From Torreya grandis (Eukaryota; Streptophyta; Pinopsida; Cupressales; Taxaceae), in NCBI GenBank assembly GCA_037957365.1, contig JARHVA010008425.1:230001-294000 (forward strand): a stretch of 64,000 nt of DNA. Direction: 5' to 3'. Below the pieces are notes generated by a model. It did not search any database and was not told the origin of the DNA. It saw only the letters and a list, made by a program, of their open reading frames with translations. Shown here piece by piece: positions 35,860 through 48,174 of the stretch (within the stretch, counting starts at the first letter, position 1; every line of letters starts with the position of its first letter). The position numbers were made by a program, and so were the translations under genes.

Positions 35860-37277
35860 TCATAAGGACACTTGGTTGAGTAATGATTTATATCAAATTG
35901 GGGCATGTATTTTAGTCATTACAAAGATCATGAGTATCTCCTCCTTCATTTGGAAATATCATTTCAAACATATTTTCATTTCTATCTCTTACATCCTTGG
36001 TTTCCTGAAGCAAGAGTCTCTCTTGGTTTCGGTTGCAGTTTCTAGAAGGATGGGTAGTGAACATATCAAACCCAAGGCTACCTTCAACAAGGCTTAAGAG
36101 AATCATAAAGTATTATGGGAGTATCTGAAGGTTAGAGGGTTTGAAAAATATTTCCATGGGGTTAGAGGGCATAACTCTCACATTTCCCAAAACTTTATAT
36201 AGAATTAGAAAGATAGAAAAGTCAATATCAGAGGTAAGGATGTTGCCATCACTGAGGGTCTAATCTCCTTCATCACAAGGCTTAGTACTAAAGGTTATAA
36301 GTTCCAAGGCAATAGATGCAAAAAATATCACAAAATGGACAATTTAATGGTGAGGGATAAATAGGTGACTCCGTACCATGGAGGTTTTCTTAGAAACTCT
36401 CTACATAAGCCATTCAATGAGCTTGCAAGGATCATTATGCATTTCCTGACTCTAGATGAACAACACCATGTTATCAAAAGCTTCCACTTGGTTTTCTAAA
36501 CCACTTTAGACATCATTATCTAGTGAGTCTACCATTCTTTCTTCTTACTTCTCTTGAATCTTCTATTCAAAAACTAAAAGTAGGGAAGTTAGCCACTCCC
36601 TCTCACCAAGTTGTTACTTTGTTGTTGCATCTCCACCTCTTAAACTCTGTCCTAAGATGAAATTCTTATTTAACCCCTCCACTTGAAATCCCCTTGCCTT
36701 CTTACTCTAAGCATAAAAGGGTTAGGGGCATTTACGAAGTCTTGAACAAGGACCCCAATAAAAGGGTTCTTCATATTCAATCAAATTAGGGGAATAATTT
36801 AGACTTTAACAAGGCTAATGTGGTCTAAATCCTTCTTTCCTTGAGCACCCTTCTGATTAGGCCAATCTCAATTTTTCTCATAAGGATCTGGATAAACTCA
36901 AAATCTTGGTTAATGATGTGAGAAAATAGATGAATATTCTCAATCATAATTATTAAAAGAAGATTATGTAGGCAAATTGTAATGAGGATAAAATTAAAAC
37001 TTCTCAGATTTAGATTCACAATTTGAGTGAGAAGGTGAATATTATTTATAGTAAGTTCACTCATTTAGATAATACCTCTACAAGTTTAGTGGAGATTATT
37101 GGTACCCAGGCTACTATCATCAGTGATATTGCTACTATTTTAGATAAGGGAGGTAGAGGTAGCATTCATAAACATTCTGGGAAGGTCACTGATAATACCA
37201 TGACTAACAATCTCCAAAACATGCATATCAACATTAAAGAGAAAAAAGACACCCTCAACATGATTCACAAATACTAA
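35860..37277 (+). pseudogene. Unidentified ORF downstream of LINE RNase H
   Basis: A second broken coding region within the LINE boundaries. The best stretch runs from about 36115: 'EYLKVRGFEKYFHGVRGHN', 'NIRGKDVAITEGLISFI', 'TRLSTKGYKFQGNRCKKYH', then 'YHGGFLRNSLHKPFNELAR' and 'IIMHFLTLDEQHHVIKSFH' (to about 36500), followed by a frameshift and 'LVSLPFFLLTSLESSIQKL'. The C-terminal piece 37023-37277 (84 codons, 'SEKVNIIYSKFTHLDNTST') looks coiled-coil-like. The pattern resembles plant-mobile-domain-like sequences I have seen next to plant transposons, but I cannot assign a family. Its position before the A tail and inside the TSDs says it moved with the LINE. Confidence 0.55.
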
Positions 37278-37470
37278 GGTTTTCTATTTTTGAGCTACTT
37301 TTGCTTCTATTCTGCTACTTTTTGGCTTCTTTTATAGTAGCTCTGCTAGTTTTGTTATTTAAAGTTTTCTCAAACTTCTTTTCTATGATTATCTAGGTTT
37401 TGACCCTCTTATAACAGGGTATGGACCCCTACCAAAAAATCAACCTTTAGTCTTATCGAAAAAAATAAAA

Positions 37471-37477
37471 AGAACAT
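37471..37477. other. Target-site duplication AGAACAT of the LINE (3')
   Basis: Second copy of the 7-bp repeat, immediately after the A-rich tail. Confidence 0.7.
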
Positions 37478-39953
37478 ATCAATAAATTACATCACTAATT
37501 ACAACTAAAAATACATCATGAATTAAAAGTTATATAGATTTCAAGAGTTATCAAACCCATATTTGAAAAAAAATAGACAAAGATTCCATGAATAAATCAA
37601 ATATTAAACCTCTTCAAAAATAAAAAAGATAAACACCATATTATTTTTCTAAGGTTTCCTATCTATAAAAAAATGACCTAAAATCCTTTCCAATGTCACA
37701 CCTTTTTATTAAATATATAAGTTGGTAGGAAAAGGAAAATAAATTTACTAGTTCAACAAGACACAACAACACAACAATGAATAGGTCATGCCCTTACAAC
37801 TCAAGATTTTCTTATCAATTGTCACCCTTGAACTAAAATATTTTACCAACAAAAACATTAAATTAAATACTAAACACCTCAAAAATCCATCCAATTTTAA
37901 AATTATACAATACAACATAAATCATTGCCATTTTAAAGTGTAGCATTCAAAATATTCTTAATTTAAATCTTACCATTAAGGAGTTATCCAAGTTAAACTT
38001 CAAAAATCTACAGAAATACACAATGGATTAATTCAATATTAAACCTCCTTAAACAAATTGATAAGAAAAACTATATAATTATTCTATGGCCATAAATATC
38101 AAAAGGATAAACTATGTACACAAAAAATTTATAATGTTTGTCACATCTTTTTAAGAAATAAATATTCAAAATCTACAAATAAAAAGATATTTTAATGCAC
38201 TAACATCCTTTCATAGCCAAAAACAAAGCAAACAAGGAAAATACAACCATCAAAATAAAAAAAAATACAAACACCACATATTATATCTAGGTGTTCCATA
38301 CACAACTCATTTCAATTAAAAAATTCAATATTAAAGATATCCTCAATTGAAAGCTTACCTTTCAAGGGCTCACAAACCTGTATTTAACAAATTTAGACAA
38401 GTATTTAAACTTCCTAAAAGAAATAGATGAGCAAAACCACATAATCATTTTATGGTTAAAACTATCACAAGGAAAAACATAACAAAAATATTGAAACCCT
38501 ATAAATAAAAAGATATCATATATAGTGAAACCCAACTCATAAAACACATCAACATTCATGTATTGCAAAAATATATTAAATTAGACATGAAAAATAAGCA
38601 TACGAACAAAAGAAGATGATTTGCATGCTTGCATAATAGAATTAAAAAAGCACATATTCATAGGTACAATGATCAAAACTAAACTCAAACTAGACCAAAA
38701 TACTTCCTAAGGTTTTTACTATATATTAAAAACATAAACAATTAGAAAAATCCAACAAAAATTAATAGTTCAATAAACACAACTACACAACAATGAATAC
38801 CACATAGGTCCAACTCAAATTACACTTCCAAAATGAAATAAGTCAAACACCACATAATTTTCTAGGGTTTATTATATCTTTGTAAGAAAAAATAATCAAA
38901 TATCATAAATAAATAAATACTATAGTGGTGTAATTGAATGCCTATAGGGTCTATACTCTTAAAAAAATGATGTCTTTCAATAGTCTTATAGCTTTACTTA
39001 TAGGTCTACTAAAGATATTTTGTACATTAATGAATTGAATCAGAATTTATTCATAGTAGATTGATATCAAACATTCATGAACATATTATACTTCACAAAC
39101 AACAAATTCTCTAAAGCTCTACAACTTGATCCTTAAGAAAAGTTGAATAAACACAATTTTAGCTATGTTTTAGGCCTAATTAGGTATGTAGAATAAACAA
39201 TCCTTTATATATGCATCTATGGAGTTTATAAATACTTAAAAGCACTTGATTAATTGGAAACACCATGTATATCATATATATACAAATTTTTGGATGATTT
39301 ATTCAAAATGTATTTGAGTTTTTGTAAATGAAACCTTGAACTAGGGTTTTCTAGGCTGTAGGTGACCCAAGAGGAAAAAATTGAGGAAATATTTATTTAT
39401 AAGGATGATCAGAAAGTCTTATCACTTGGATTAGGTCTATTGTATGATTTACCAATCCTATCAAGTGGAATTTAATCTTGAAAAATCATTAAAATATATA
39501 GCTTATACATTCTTACCTAGATTATATTATCTAAAACCCTATTTTTTAGAACTATACAACCTTGAATAACATCAAAAACATATGAATCATGAATATATAA
39601 TAGCTTTGATTCAATCATATTCATATCATTAAGTTTGAGATACGTTAAAAAAATCATGAAAATATTTTTTAATCATATATATGCACATATAGGCTATGTT
39701 ACCTTGGATAGACCTTCAACAATGTTAAAAAAACACTTGATTTTATTATCTCTTTCTTGGTTTTATCATGGCTTATATCTTGACTAAATTAGTCTTAGGC
39801 TTGTTTCATACACCAATATTTTTTGAATTGACCTTAGGACTCTTCAAACATACTTATTTTAGTCCTTTTCCTATGTTTAATAAGGCATAACATAGTATAA
39901 AATAGGTTTGAAGACATTTAAAATAAGTGTAAGAGTTAAACACATTTACAACA
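37478..39953. other. AT-rich region, weak internal repetition, probable G2 LTR at right
   Basis: No gene. Between 37595 and 38900 the phrases 'caatattaaacctcctt', 'aaacaccacatatta' and 'tctagggttyyctatat' recur irregularly, suggesting a very old repeat. The right end is probably part of the 3' LTR of the chromovirus G2: on the minus strand a 'cttggggtctagtaaca' stretch (39954-39970) precedes a TGTTGTAAATG start at about 39953. The second LTR is not visible, so no limits can be given. Confidence 0.4.
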
Positions 39954-40299
39954 TGTTACTAGACCCCAAGTATCACTGACATAAGGATCATGATCCTTGA
40001 AACCTGATAAAACTCTCTCAATAGTCCAAAACTAATTAAATTTTTTGAATTTCTTGGTTTTGGTGGGAATGTCAAAAACACCCATAAATGACCTAATTCT
40101 AACAACATAAACCTAGATAAGACTTATTATTGATCAAATATGACTTTACAGACCTCCTATCACCACAGACTAACATAACCGATCTATTTACAGTGATGCA
40201 CATGTATCAAACTACTAGGGAACACAAATATTGTTCATGAGCTCTTACTCATGAATTCTTCAACACTGCTACCATGTTTGATTATCTTTGAAGGTGTCA

Positions 40300-40395
40300 T
40301 CCATGTTTCATCCTCAATTTTATTGTTTTGCCACTTGACCAAGTATTGGAAATATTATTTATCTCTTGTCTTTTTAAGTACCTTATGGTCTAGAA
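40300..40395 (-). pseudogene. G2 chromodomain
   Basis: The reverse complement reads 'YFQYLVKWQNNKIEDETWM' followed by 'TPSKIIKHG', the aromatic/W-x(n)-E-x-T-W signature of the integrase C-terminal chromodomain of chromoviruses. It follows the integrase after about 120 bp of decayed linker. In active elements it guides integration into particular chromatin. Confidence 0.8.
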
Positions 40396-40449
40396 TGGCT
40401 TCAAGCTAATTTGGTTATACCTTTCATTATTATTGCTTCTAATGGATGA

Positions 40450-41500
40450 TCTAATCATCTTTATCTTTTGGTGATTTCTATGGATTATTACCATATATAA
40501 AAATATATATGAATTCTAAATTGAAAATTGGTGAGATTCCAATATCAATTGGAAACTTCATTTTATAAGCATTAGCAAAAAACATTCTCTAGACCCTACA
40601 AGGTCCAATATTTTTTAGTGTTATATTTTTTATATTCCCCTATATAGAATATTTCCAAATCACCTACTTAAAAATTAACTTATTTTATTTTCAAATCAAC
40701 ACTTTTCTCATTCTTTCTTGTACTTTTATCTAGATGTTGTTTTACCTGCTCATGCAATTCTTGCATAGTTAATGCAAAATCCTCAACTTTTACACTTATT
40801 TTCTCTTGCTTGCACAAGTTCCTGAACTCAAAAAATCCCATTGGTTGAATGCCATAAAAAATATAAAATGGGTTATAACTTGTGCTTCTATTTAGAGAAT
40901 CATTGTATGACAATTATGCTTGAACTAGTAATTGATCCCACTGTTTGGGATGGTCACTTACCAAGATTTTGAGGATCTTTCCAATGATCCTATTCACCAC
41001 TTCATTTTGACCATTAATCTGAGTATGGTAAGTTTAAATTAATATTACAGTGGTTACCAATTTCTTCCAAAGATTCCTCCAAAAGTGTCCCACAAATTTG
41101 GTATCTTTATCTAAAATATACGAGGAATAAAGTGTGCCATCTTATAAAACATATCAACCAATACAAATATGGAATCATTACATTTTTGTGTCTTTGGTAT
41201 CCCAAGGACAAAGTCAATACTTATTGAATCCTATAGTCCATATTTATTGAATCCCATGGCCTATTAGGAATAGGTAATGGCTGATATAGTTATGTGTTTT
41301 GACTTCTTCCTTTAATAGAATGACATATTATGAATCTCTCAATAATCCCCTTCACATCATCTTGCATTCTTGTCCAATAATAGTGTTCACTTAATAGAGT
41401 AAGTATCTTATCTTGACCAAAGTCCTACCAAGTTGCCATTATGTTTTTCCTTAAGTATATTATCTTTTATGGATCCATTTGGTATGCATAGTTGACTTCC
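40450..41500 (-). pseudogene. G2 integrase
   Basis: Readable blocks are a degraded zinc region with 'LKEKHNGNLVGLW' (about 41440-41400), '[19 protein letters not shown]' (about 41220-41165), '[15 protein letters not shown]' (first catalytic Asp present), and the C-terminal open piece 40680-40913 with 'NDSLNRSTSYNPFYIFYGI' and 'MQELHEQVKQHLDKS', then 'LKNIGPCRVxRMFFANAYK' (about 40610-40555) and 'IGISPIFN'. This is typical chromovirus integrase. The middle, with the other catalytic residues, is too decayed to read. Confidence 0.88.
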
Positions 41501-41599
41501 CTTGAATAATATTCCTTGTTATAACATGTAGTCCATCCTTGGAATCTTATCTCTTCTTATTTGGTTTTCACATGTTTAATATGCCTCCTTATAATCGAG

Positions 41600-42400
41600 A
41601 TCTTCTTTGTATAATTTTTTCAATGTGTCAAATCTTAAGATATTCACTTGAGACTCCTAAAAAATAAGACTTCTCCTACTTAAAGTATTTTCAACTTTTT
41701 ATCTTTCCCACTCTTATGATTGATAACAAAATAAAAAAATTGAAATAACTCAATCCACTTTAGATTCCTTTTACTTAGTTTACTCTAACTATTAATAAAT
41801 TACAAGGCATGATTATTAGTATAAAGTGAAAACTCTTTAGGCATCAAATCATGCCTTCATTTCTTCAATAATTAAATAATAACATAGAATTATTGGTCAT
41901 ATTCTGAGTAATTCTTATTTTCCTCATTAATTTTCTCACTTAAGTAGGACACTGGTTTGCCTTATTGGCTAAAAATAACTCATATGACAGTCCCAATAGC
42001 ATCACACTCTACTTGGAAAAGTTTACCAATATCAAATAAATATAAATTGGATTTTTCTATAATATTCTTCTTTAGAATCTAAAAAAAATCATCACCTACC
42101 TCAATCCATCTATATGGTTGTTTCTCCCCATAATTGGATAACAAATACTATTGAAATTCCTTATAAATGTTCTGTAAAAACTAGCCAAACCATGAAAACC
42201 TCTTACCTCATATGCATTCCTTGGTGTAGGCCATTCCATTATGGCTTTTACCTTACCCTTATCCATATTTAAATGTTCTTATAAAATGACAAATCCTAAA
42301 TAGATTAACTCTATCTTCATGAAAGTGCACTTTTTGAGGTTTATTAGTATATTTTCTTCTTGTTGCTAACTCAAAACCCTTCTAAGATGTTCAATATGCT
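41600..42400 (-). pseudogene. G2 RNase H region
   Basis: Sequence between the RT palm and the integrase. After the RT block 'ILINLKKCTFMK' (about 42360-42320) only scattered matches to Gypsy RNase H remain ('SRVxCYWDC', 'PIRQTSVLL', 'LLRIxPIILCYYLI', about 42000-41870). Assigned mainly by position. Confidence 0.6.
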
Positions 42401-42401
42401 C

Positions 42402-42652
42402 TTATTTTGATTGACTATAAATCAAAATATCATATAGGAAAAAAATAACAAATTTGCCTATGAAATATTTGAGTATCGCATTCATAAGACTCATGAAGGT
42501 GTTGGGAGCATTGGTTAGTATGAATGGCATTACAAGCCATTCATAGAGCCCATCATTTGTTTTAAAGGCTATCTTCCATTTATCTCCCTCTCTGATTTTG
42601 ATCTGATGATAACAAATTTTCAAATATATCTTAGAAAATTACCTTGAACCAT
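42402..42652 (-). pseudogene. G2 reverse transcriptase, second part
   Basis: The open piece 42402-42623 reads '[18 protein letters not shown]', '[19 protein letters not shown]', '[17 protein letters not shown]' and then '[13 protein letters not shown]'. The last block is the active site: the first Asp of the F-x-D-D box has become Tyr, so it is dead. Upstream, 'HGSRxFSKIYLK' (about 42652-42620) joins directly to the first RT part across the inserted element. Confidence 0.92.
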
Positions 42653-42657
42653 GTAAA
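42653..42657. other. Target-site duplication of the 2.85-kb LTR element (left)
   Basis: GTAAA (TTTAC on the minus strand). The right copy at 45505-45509 is TTAAA, one base different. Removing the element plus one copy restores the RT frame ...Asp-Tyr-Leu-His-Gly-Ser-Arg. Confidence 0.7.
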
Positions 42658-43043
42658 TTTTATAAATTTGATGATCCAAACACAACAAAAACTTTTTCAA
42701 ATATAAATCATGGAAAATTCTCATAGGGATAATATTTAAGCAGACTATATTATATTGATATTGTCAACATAAAAATTCATTCAAGATTATACAATTGTAT
42801 AGGAAAGGCATTTCTATATTTATGGACCTCATATCTCCATAAAAATATCAACCATATGCCAAAGATTCATCATAATAATACCAAACATATCTATGTGAAC
42901 TATTATTGTTACACGACAATATCAGTCCCAAATTATATATACTAATAACTAACCTACGTAACCACTAGTGAATTATTACTTGTGGAATTATCCACATTAC
43001 AATAATCACCCAAACAACTATGTAAACATAAATTTTGATAACA
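42658..43043 (-). repeat. 3' LTR of the non-autonomous element
   Basis: 386 bp, clearly collinear with 45130-45504: 'tataaatttgatgatcc' against 'tataaatttgatgagcc', 'atacaattgtataggaaagg' against 'atacaattatataggaaagg', 'ccactagtgaattattact' in both. Confidence 0.92.
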
Positions 43044-43053
43044 TTCCACCCTT
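43044..43053 (-). other. Polypurine tract of the non-autonomous element
   Basis: The minus strand reads AAGGGTGGAA directly before the 3' LTR start TGTT. Confidence 0.7.
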
Positions 43054-44639
43054 ATCATTTACATGGCATTAAAAAAAATTCACACTTATTTTGCAGCTTG
43101 CTCACCTTTACTCACTCATGATCTTGGCGTATAACTTGAACTAAAGGTAGAAGAAGGAACACATCAATTTTTTATCAACTACGTAGTGTTGGGAACACAT
43201 TTGACTGAATTAGTGTGGGAACACATACATGAACCATCTATTTATCAACCATTAATTATAGGGGACACAACTAACCTATTCAGTGTGGGAACTCAAGTAG
43301 GAACCATTTACACACCCTTCAATGGTTATACAAAGGTTTACCACAAACCTATATATGACTAGGGACACATCTAACTATTCAACATCTAAAATTATCATGA
43401 TGATTATTTTATTTTATTCTTTCATTTTTTTCACTCTATGTTTACATTCATAGATTGAATTAGGAATAGTCACATATGCAAGTGAATAGTTATACACATC
43501 TTCTCTTATTTTCACACATGCTTAAAAAATAAATACAACTACCACACTAGACAATTGAAAAATAAATGCCACTGAAGTAGAAGTAGCACCATTAGTAGTG
43601 GATAATGAGAGGCATAGAAAGCCTCCTTCCTCTATTTCCTCTGACCTCCTTCATGTAACTTCTTACTTATTTGATTGGAAATGGAAGATCAATATTTTCC
43701 ATATTGGGTTTATTGTCATAACCTCCCTTCTATAATGTGAAACTAGTTAAGTGTCTTATGTATTATCATGTTGTCAAGTGTCAACATTTTTACAGTTGAG
43801 TTTTCTCATGTTCAATGTCTACCTAATATCCAATTTCAAAGTTTTTCTAATTTTTTTCTTGGTACTACATACATTGGATATCGGTTTCTATCAAAAATCC
43901 ATCCATTACAAACAATGAATTTTTGACTATTTTTGACATTTTGATAAAAGGACTTTAACACACAAAATGACTATTTTAACCTAATTTTAACATCAAATAA
44001 AATACTATTGATGCAAATTCTTTTGACTCTTTTATCAAATAAATTAGAAACTATATATAAGATGTAAAAGACTAAAATATGACCCTAAAAACTCTATACA
44101 ACTCAAAAATTTGACAAACCTGAAATTGTAATACGTATAAATAATAAATCCTTGTATTTAAACATACAACTATTAAAAATGATATAAATACTAGACTTAT
44201 AAATAAAACTAAACTCATAATAATAATCTCCTCACTTATATCATATAGTAAATATGATGAATATGATCTAAAAACTTATACTCAAACTTTAAACTATTTA
44301 AGAATAAAAGACCTTTATAAGATAGTCATGGCAACCAAAGTGGATGGATGAGGAGATTCTTGTTCATCATAATTGTACTGAATGGATGATTAATATACCA
44401 TTAGAGTGAGTTTTTTCTACCATTATTTGAGTCTTGAATTTTAGATGAATCTCATAAATCACATATCAAAGAAACAAATGCCAAATGGTGGAATAATGCA
44501 TAGAGAACTCAGAGTGAGAGATACAATCACGATAGTCAAATTGAAATATAGTACACTAGTTCAGGAACTATGAGTAAGTTATAGACTATAGTATTGAATG
44601 TTGATATCTATGTTGCACGTATGCATGCGCGTGTGCTTT

Positions 44640-44683
<44 letters not shown>

Positions 44684-45114
44684 AGATATTACATGGAATA
44701 CCTCTTGAGTATGCACATAAATAGATATTTCATGCATTCTTATATCCAATTATGACTTGACAATGATGCAAGTCTCTCATACAATGACACACATATACAA
44801 TACAAAGTATATGGTAGAATAATTAGAATACAAATAATTTCTTGCATTTATTAAAAAATGTTGTTGAATGTCATAGATAGACTAGTTACATACATATGAC
44901 AAAATGCACCACTAAGTGCACTTCTATAGATTCAAGCTTTAGAAGATTAGAATACCGTCCAACTAGTTTAGAAGTGAATATAATTAGGACTAAAATTAAC
45001 TTCAAATGATCAATGTATGTTTATGGGCCATACAAAATTTATTCAAAGACTCTTATCATCTGGGGCAATGATAGCTAGTAGCAAATCTTCCCCTTATAGT
45101 GCTCAAGATTGCAT
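43054..45114. other. Interior of the non-autonomous element, no genes
   Basis: About 2 kb with no coding remnant. Contains three partly repeated phrases of the type 'gggaacacat..gactgaattagtgtgggaacacat' near 43190-43380, and the (AC)n tract at 44643-44679. Confidence 0.65.
44643..44679. repeat. (AC)n microsatellite
   Basis: About 37 bp of AC repeat, preceded by the alternating 'gcatgcgcgtgtg'. Confidence 0.97.
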
Positions 45115-45129
45115 ACTACTTTGATACCA
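45115..45129 (-). other. Primer binding site of the non-autonomous element
   Basis: The minus strand reads TGGTATCAAAGTAGT next to the LTR edge. It matches TGGTATCAGAGC, the initiator-Met tRNA complement used by many plant LTR elements. Confidence 0.85.
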
Positions 45130-45504
45130 TTTTTATAAATTTGATGAGCCAAAAACAACAAAAACTAATTCAAATACAAATCATGGTAAATACTCATGGG
45201 AATAATATTTAATCATACTATATTGTATTTATATTTTCCTAATAAAAATTCAATTAGGATTATACAATTATATAGGAAAGGAATTCCTATATTTATAGAG
45301 CTCATATTTCCATACAAATCTCAACCATATCCCTAAGATTCCTCATAACAATATCAAACCTATTTATATGAATTATTTTTGTTATAGAACAATATCTCTT
45401 CCAAATTATATATACTAATAATTAACGTAATTAACCACTAGTGAATTATTACTCACGTTACAATAATAACCCAAATAACTATGTGAACACTAATTTTCCC
45501 AACA
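45130..45504 (-). repeat. 5' LTR of the non-autonomous element
   Basis: 375 bp, partner of 42658-43043. On the minus strand it starts TGTTGGGAAAATTAG at 45504 and ends by the primer site. Confidence 0.92.
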
Positions 45505-45509
45505 TTAAA
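45505..45509. other. Target-site duplication of the 2.85-kb LTR element (right)
   Basis: TTAAA, against GTAAA at 42653-42657. Confidence 0.65.
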
Positions 45510-45960
45510 TAATCCATTAGATCATCATTTATAGGTAAAGGGAATCTATATCAAATTGTGATCTTGTTTATGAATATTAAATCATTAAACATTATCTAAT
45601 ATCCATATTTTTAGGTGTTAGTACTGTTGGAGCATCATAAGGACTCAAACTCTATCTACATAACCCATTGTCCAATAATTCTTGCACTTGTTTCTTGATC
45701 TATTCATTTTCTTTTGGTGTCATCTAGTAAACTACCTTATTTGATATATTGGCCCATGGTATGAGATCTATGTGATGGATGATGCTTCTCCTTAGAGGTA
45801 TTTCATTAGGTAATTCATCCATAACTAAATCAACAAACACATTAAGTAAGTTCTAAATTTATATAAGTATATCAGTCAGCATAGTAGTTGTGATTACTAT
45901 TTTAGGTTTAATAACAAGTACATAACACACCTCTTACTTTCTAATTTTCTACAATAACTA
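45510..45960 (-). pseudogene. G2 reverse transcriptase, first part
   Basis: N-terminal RT fingers, right of the inserted element. Readable blocks are 'MTPKENExIDQET' (about 45720), 'FESLxCSNSTNT' and 'INKITIWYRFPLPINDDLM' (about 45575-45520) ending in 'DYL' at the insertion. The frame resumes with 'HGSR' at 42652. Standard Gypsy block order, with several stops. Confidence 0.8.
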
Positions 45961-45999
45961 TTTAAAACTTGTCAAAAATACTTTAGGATTATCCTCCAC

Positions 46000-46430
46000 T
46001 GTTGAATTCTTCTCCTTCAATTGTATAAGGGTATGGCTTTTTCAATCTTTCTTAGAGGTATAGGTATTCCTTGTCCCATCATATATGGATTTCCTATCAA
46101 ATTGTCATGGCTTACCCAAAAGGACATGGTAGACATTCATAGGCATAACATCACACATCAATTCATCCTTATATCTACCTATCTAAAATTCACCTTAAAT
46201 TGATCATTTACCAAGACTTGATGCTCTTTTTACAGATAAGACACCTAAGGAATATGATATGTTAATTTATTCAATACTAATTTTTAAACCATTTTGCAAG
46301 ATATTAAGTTACTAGTAATTAAACTATTTATAATGACATTGGAACACTTAACTTTTGAATTAAAAGTGGTTTTAAACATCTTTCTTTGTATAGGCTCTTT
46401 GATCTCTTTGTTTGGATTGAACAACATTAT
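46000..46430 (-). pseudogene. G2 aspartic protease
   Basis: Retroviral-type protease that would cut the polyprotein. Readable blocks are 'FNPNKEIKEPIQRKMFKTT' (about 46420-46365), 'KCSNVIINSLITSNLISCK' (where the catalytic Asp-Ser/Thr-Gly has become Asn-Ser-Leu), 'KEHQVLVNDQFKVNFR', 'IRMNxCVMLC' and 'MNVYHVLLGKPWQFDRKSI' (about 46120-46060). Inactive. Confidence 0.82.
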
Positions 46431-48174
46431 CTTCATGAATAAAGACTCTCCAAATTTAGGTGCATTTTGTATGCAATCAAAAATGCATCATGCCTATAAA
46501 TCAATCCTAACTCAGAAAAGATAGATCATACCATACACTTTTGATTGGGGACACATTAGATAATTGGGAACATGAATAATAAGGGGATCCACTAAACCCA
46601 ATTAGGGGATCTCTTATCACAATACACAATATTAGGGAGGGTTACAAAGCCTTCAATCAATCATAATCATGTAATAACCCTAGCTAGGTCCTATGTTTGA
46701 TATCTCACTAAATTAATAACAAGTAAAGTAAGAAATCTTTTTAGTATTCACAAAAGCTTGTAGCACAACATGGGGGTTAGTAAACAAACAAACATGCATA
46801 GGAAAATCTCAATTAAGATATGTATGAGTATGACCCTAATAAATGGAAAGAGAAGAGTAATATTATTCAAAGCCAATATGCTACTTTTATCTACGAAAGA
46901 GAGGAGAAAAGTTAGAGAATACTTACCTGAAAGATGAACACATCGAGACTCAATCTTTCCCTTAGACAAAGGTTCTTTGTAAGAGGTTGTTGTGGTTTGG
47001 AACAATTAATAAGAAAGACCAAATCATCCAAGACTTCTCCACAAGACTAGATTCTTCAAGTAATAACCCTAAGCTAAGATTCCTCAAGTAGAATGGTGAA
47101 AGAGCAGATGATAAATAAGTGCAAGTAAATAATAACTCTTGTTCATTGTGTAAATAATGGTGAAATGATCTTATATATAGGCAGATTTAACACTAATCCC
47201 TTCTGAAAGTTTTGGCTGACACATTCAACTCAATCGGCCTAATACGTTTATGGACACAAATTCACTAGGTCATAGGCTAGGTCAGCCAAGAGCCAATCTA
47301 TACCTAAATGAATTTTACCCCATATAGTACAAGGTTGACCCAGTTGACCTATTATAGTATATTTTCAAAAGGAGCTTAAGGTGAGGAAAAGATGGATGGA
47401 AAGTGGGTTAATACTAGAGGAGTGTGAAAAAGAGGAGTAATTTATTAGGTAATGGTTTTAGGAATTGTTTGGATGGTAATAAGTGGTAATAAGGGACAAT
47501 AGTTACATAAAGCTCCAATGGTCTAACCAATCCTTTCCTAGTGCACCCTTTAAGGTGTGTACTCAGAGAGATTAAGTCTCAATAGGTTCTTTCAAGATGT
47601 AAAGCATCAGTATTTGATAAAAGTTGAAAATATTATGTGTATACATATGCCCCACTCAAATCTCATCATGTGTCACTAAGGTGCAATAGGGGATGGTGCT
47701 TCGAGAAAGAACATAACAACACACAACACTGAGGCTATACAAAAGTTGTATTATTTTAAAGCACTAAAAAAATAAAAGTAAATGAATAAAATAGAAATAA
47801 CTAAAAAGTAAATGAGATGCGTACCTTGACTTACATTAATCACTAGATGGTTGTATGTTGTGTTCGTAGTTTTGATTGTATAGGGCATAGAGACTAATTT
47901 TGACAAATTCAATAATAAAAAACTAAATAGAAAAAAAAATCCATAGGAAAACCAAGATAGTTGGTGCTCTATAGATGGGATGTACATGTAAATTTGGAAA
48001 ATGGGGGTGACAAGTGCTATGTTAGACCAAATAAACAAGTCAAAACTTAAATTAAATTGGGTAACTAAAATTCCAAGGTTAATAAAGACAAAAAAACTCA
48101 AACAAGTAAACCTTAAGTAAGAAAGGAAAACTCACCAAGTCAAACTAAGGATAAATGTCAAAAAGGAGATGGTA

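Larger units (their letters stand above)
33897..37470 (+). mobile_element. 5'-truncated LINE (non-LTR retrotransposon)
   Basis: Starts abruptly inside the C-terminal part of a plant LINE reverse transcriptase ('IPTTYLGMLLFSGKL' at the edge), then a zinc-binding RT-associated region, RNase H, a further ORF and an A-rich 3' end ('cgaaaaaaataaaa' at 37458-37470). It is flanked by a 7-bp direct repeat AGAACAT. Abrupt 5' truncation, an A tail and a short TSD are the expected signs of target-primed reverse transcription. It is broken by several stops and frameshifts. Confidence 0.85.
42658..45504 (-). mobile_element. Non-autonomous LTR element inserted in G2 RT
   Basis: 2847 bp with ~380-bp direct LTRs, a primer binding site of the initiator-Met tRNA type at 45115-45129 and a purine tract at 43044-43053, all consistent with minus orientation. 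The ~2.07-kb interior has no recognisable gag or pol, only an (AC)n tract, so it resembles a LARD- or TRIM-like derivative that depended on proteins in trans. LTRs on the minus strand start TGTTGGGAAAA (left copy TGTTATCAAAA). The insertion site is proved by the continuous RT frame across the gap. Confidence 0.88.
39954..46530 (-). mobile_element. Chromovirus-type Gypsy element G2 (partial, interrupted)
   Basis: On the minus strand, from right to left: protease, RT (split by another LTR element at 42658-45504), RNase H, integrase, chromodomain. The conserved order and a C-terminal chromodomain define a chromovirus. No gag is visible to the right of the protease; sequence beyond about 46.5 kb belongs to something else, probably the Tat-type element G3. 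All domains contain stops. Confidence 0.85.

Noticed and set aside
46748..48101. Minus-strand ORFs of 85 and 116 codons with membrane-like segments
   Set aside because: AT-rich DNA gives hydrophobic frames by chance; no motif, no family resemblance, and they fall in the non-coding 3' region of a retroelement.
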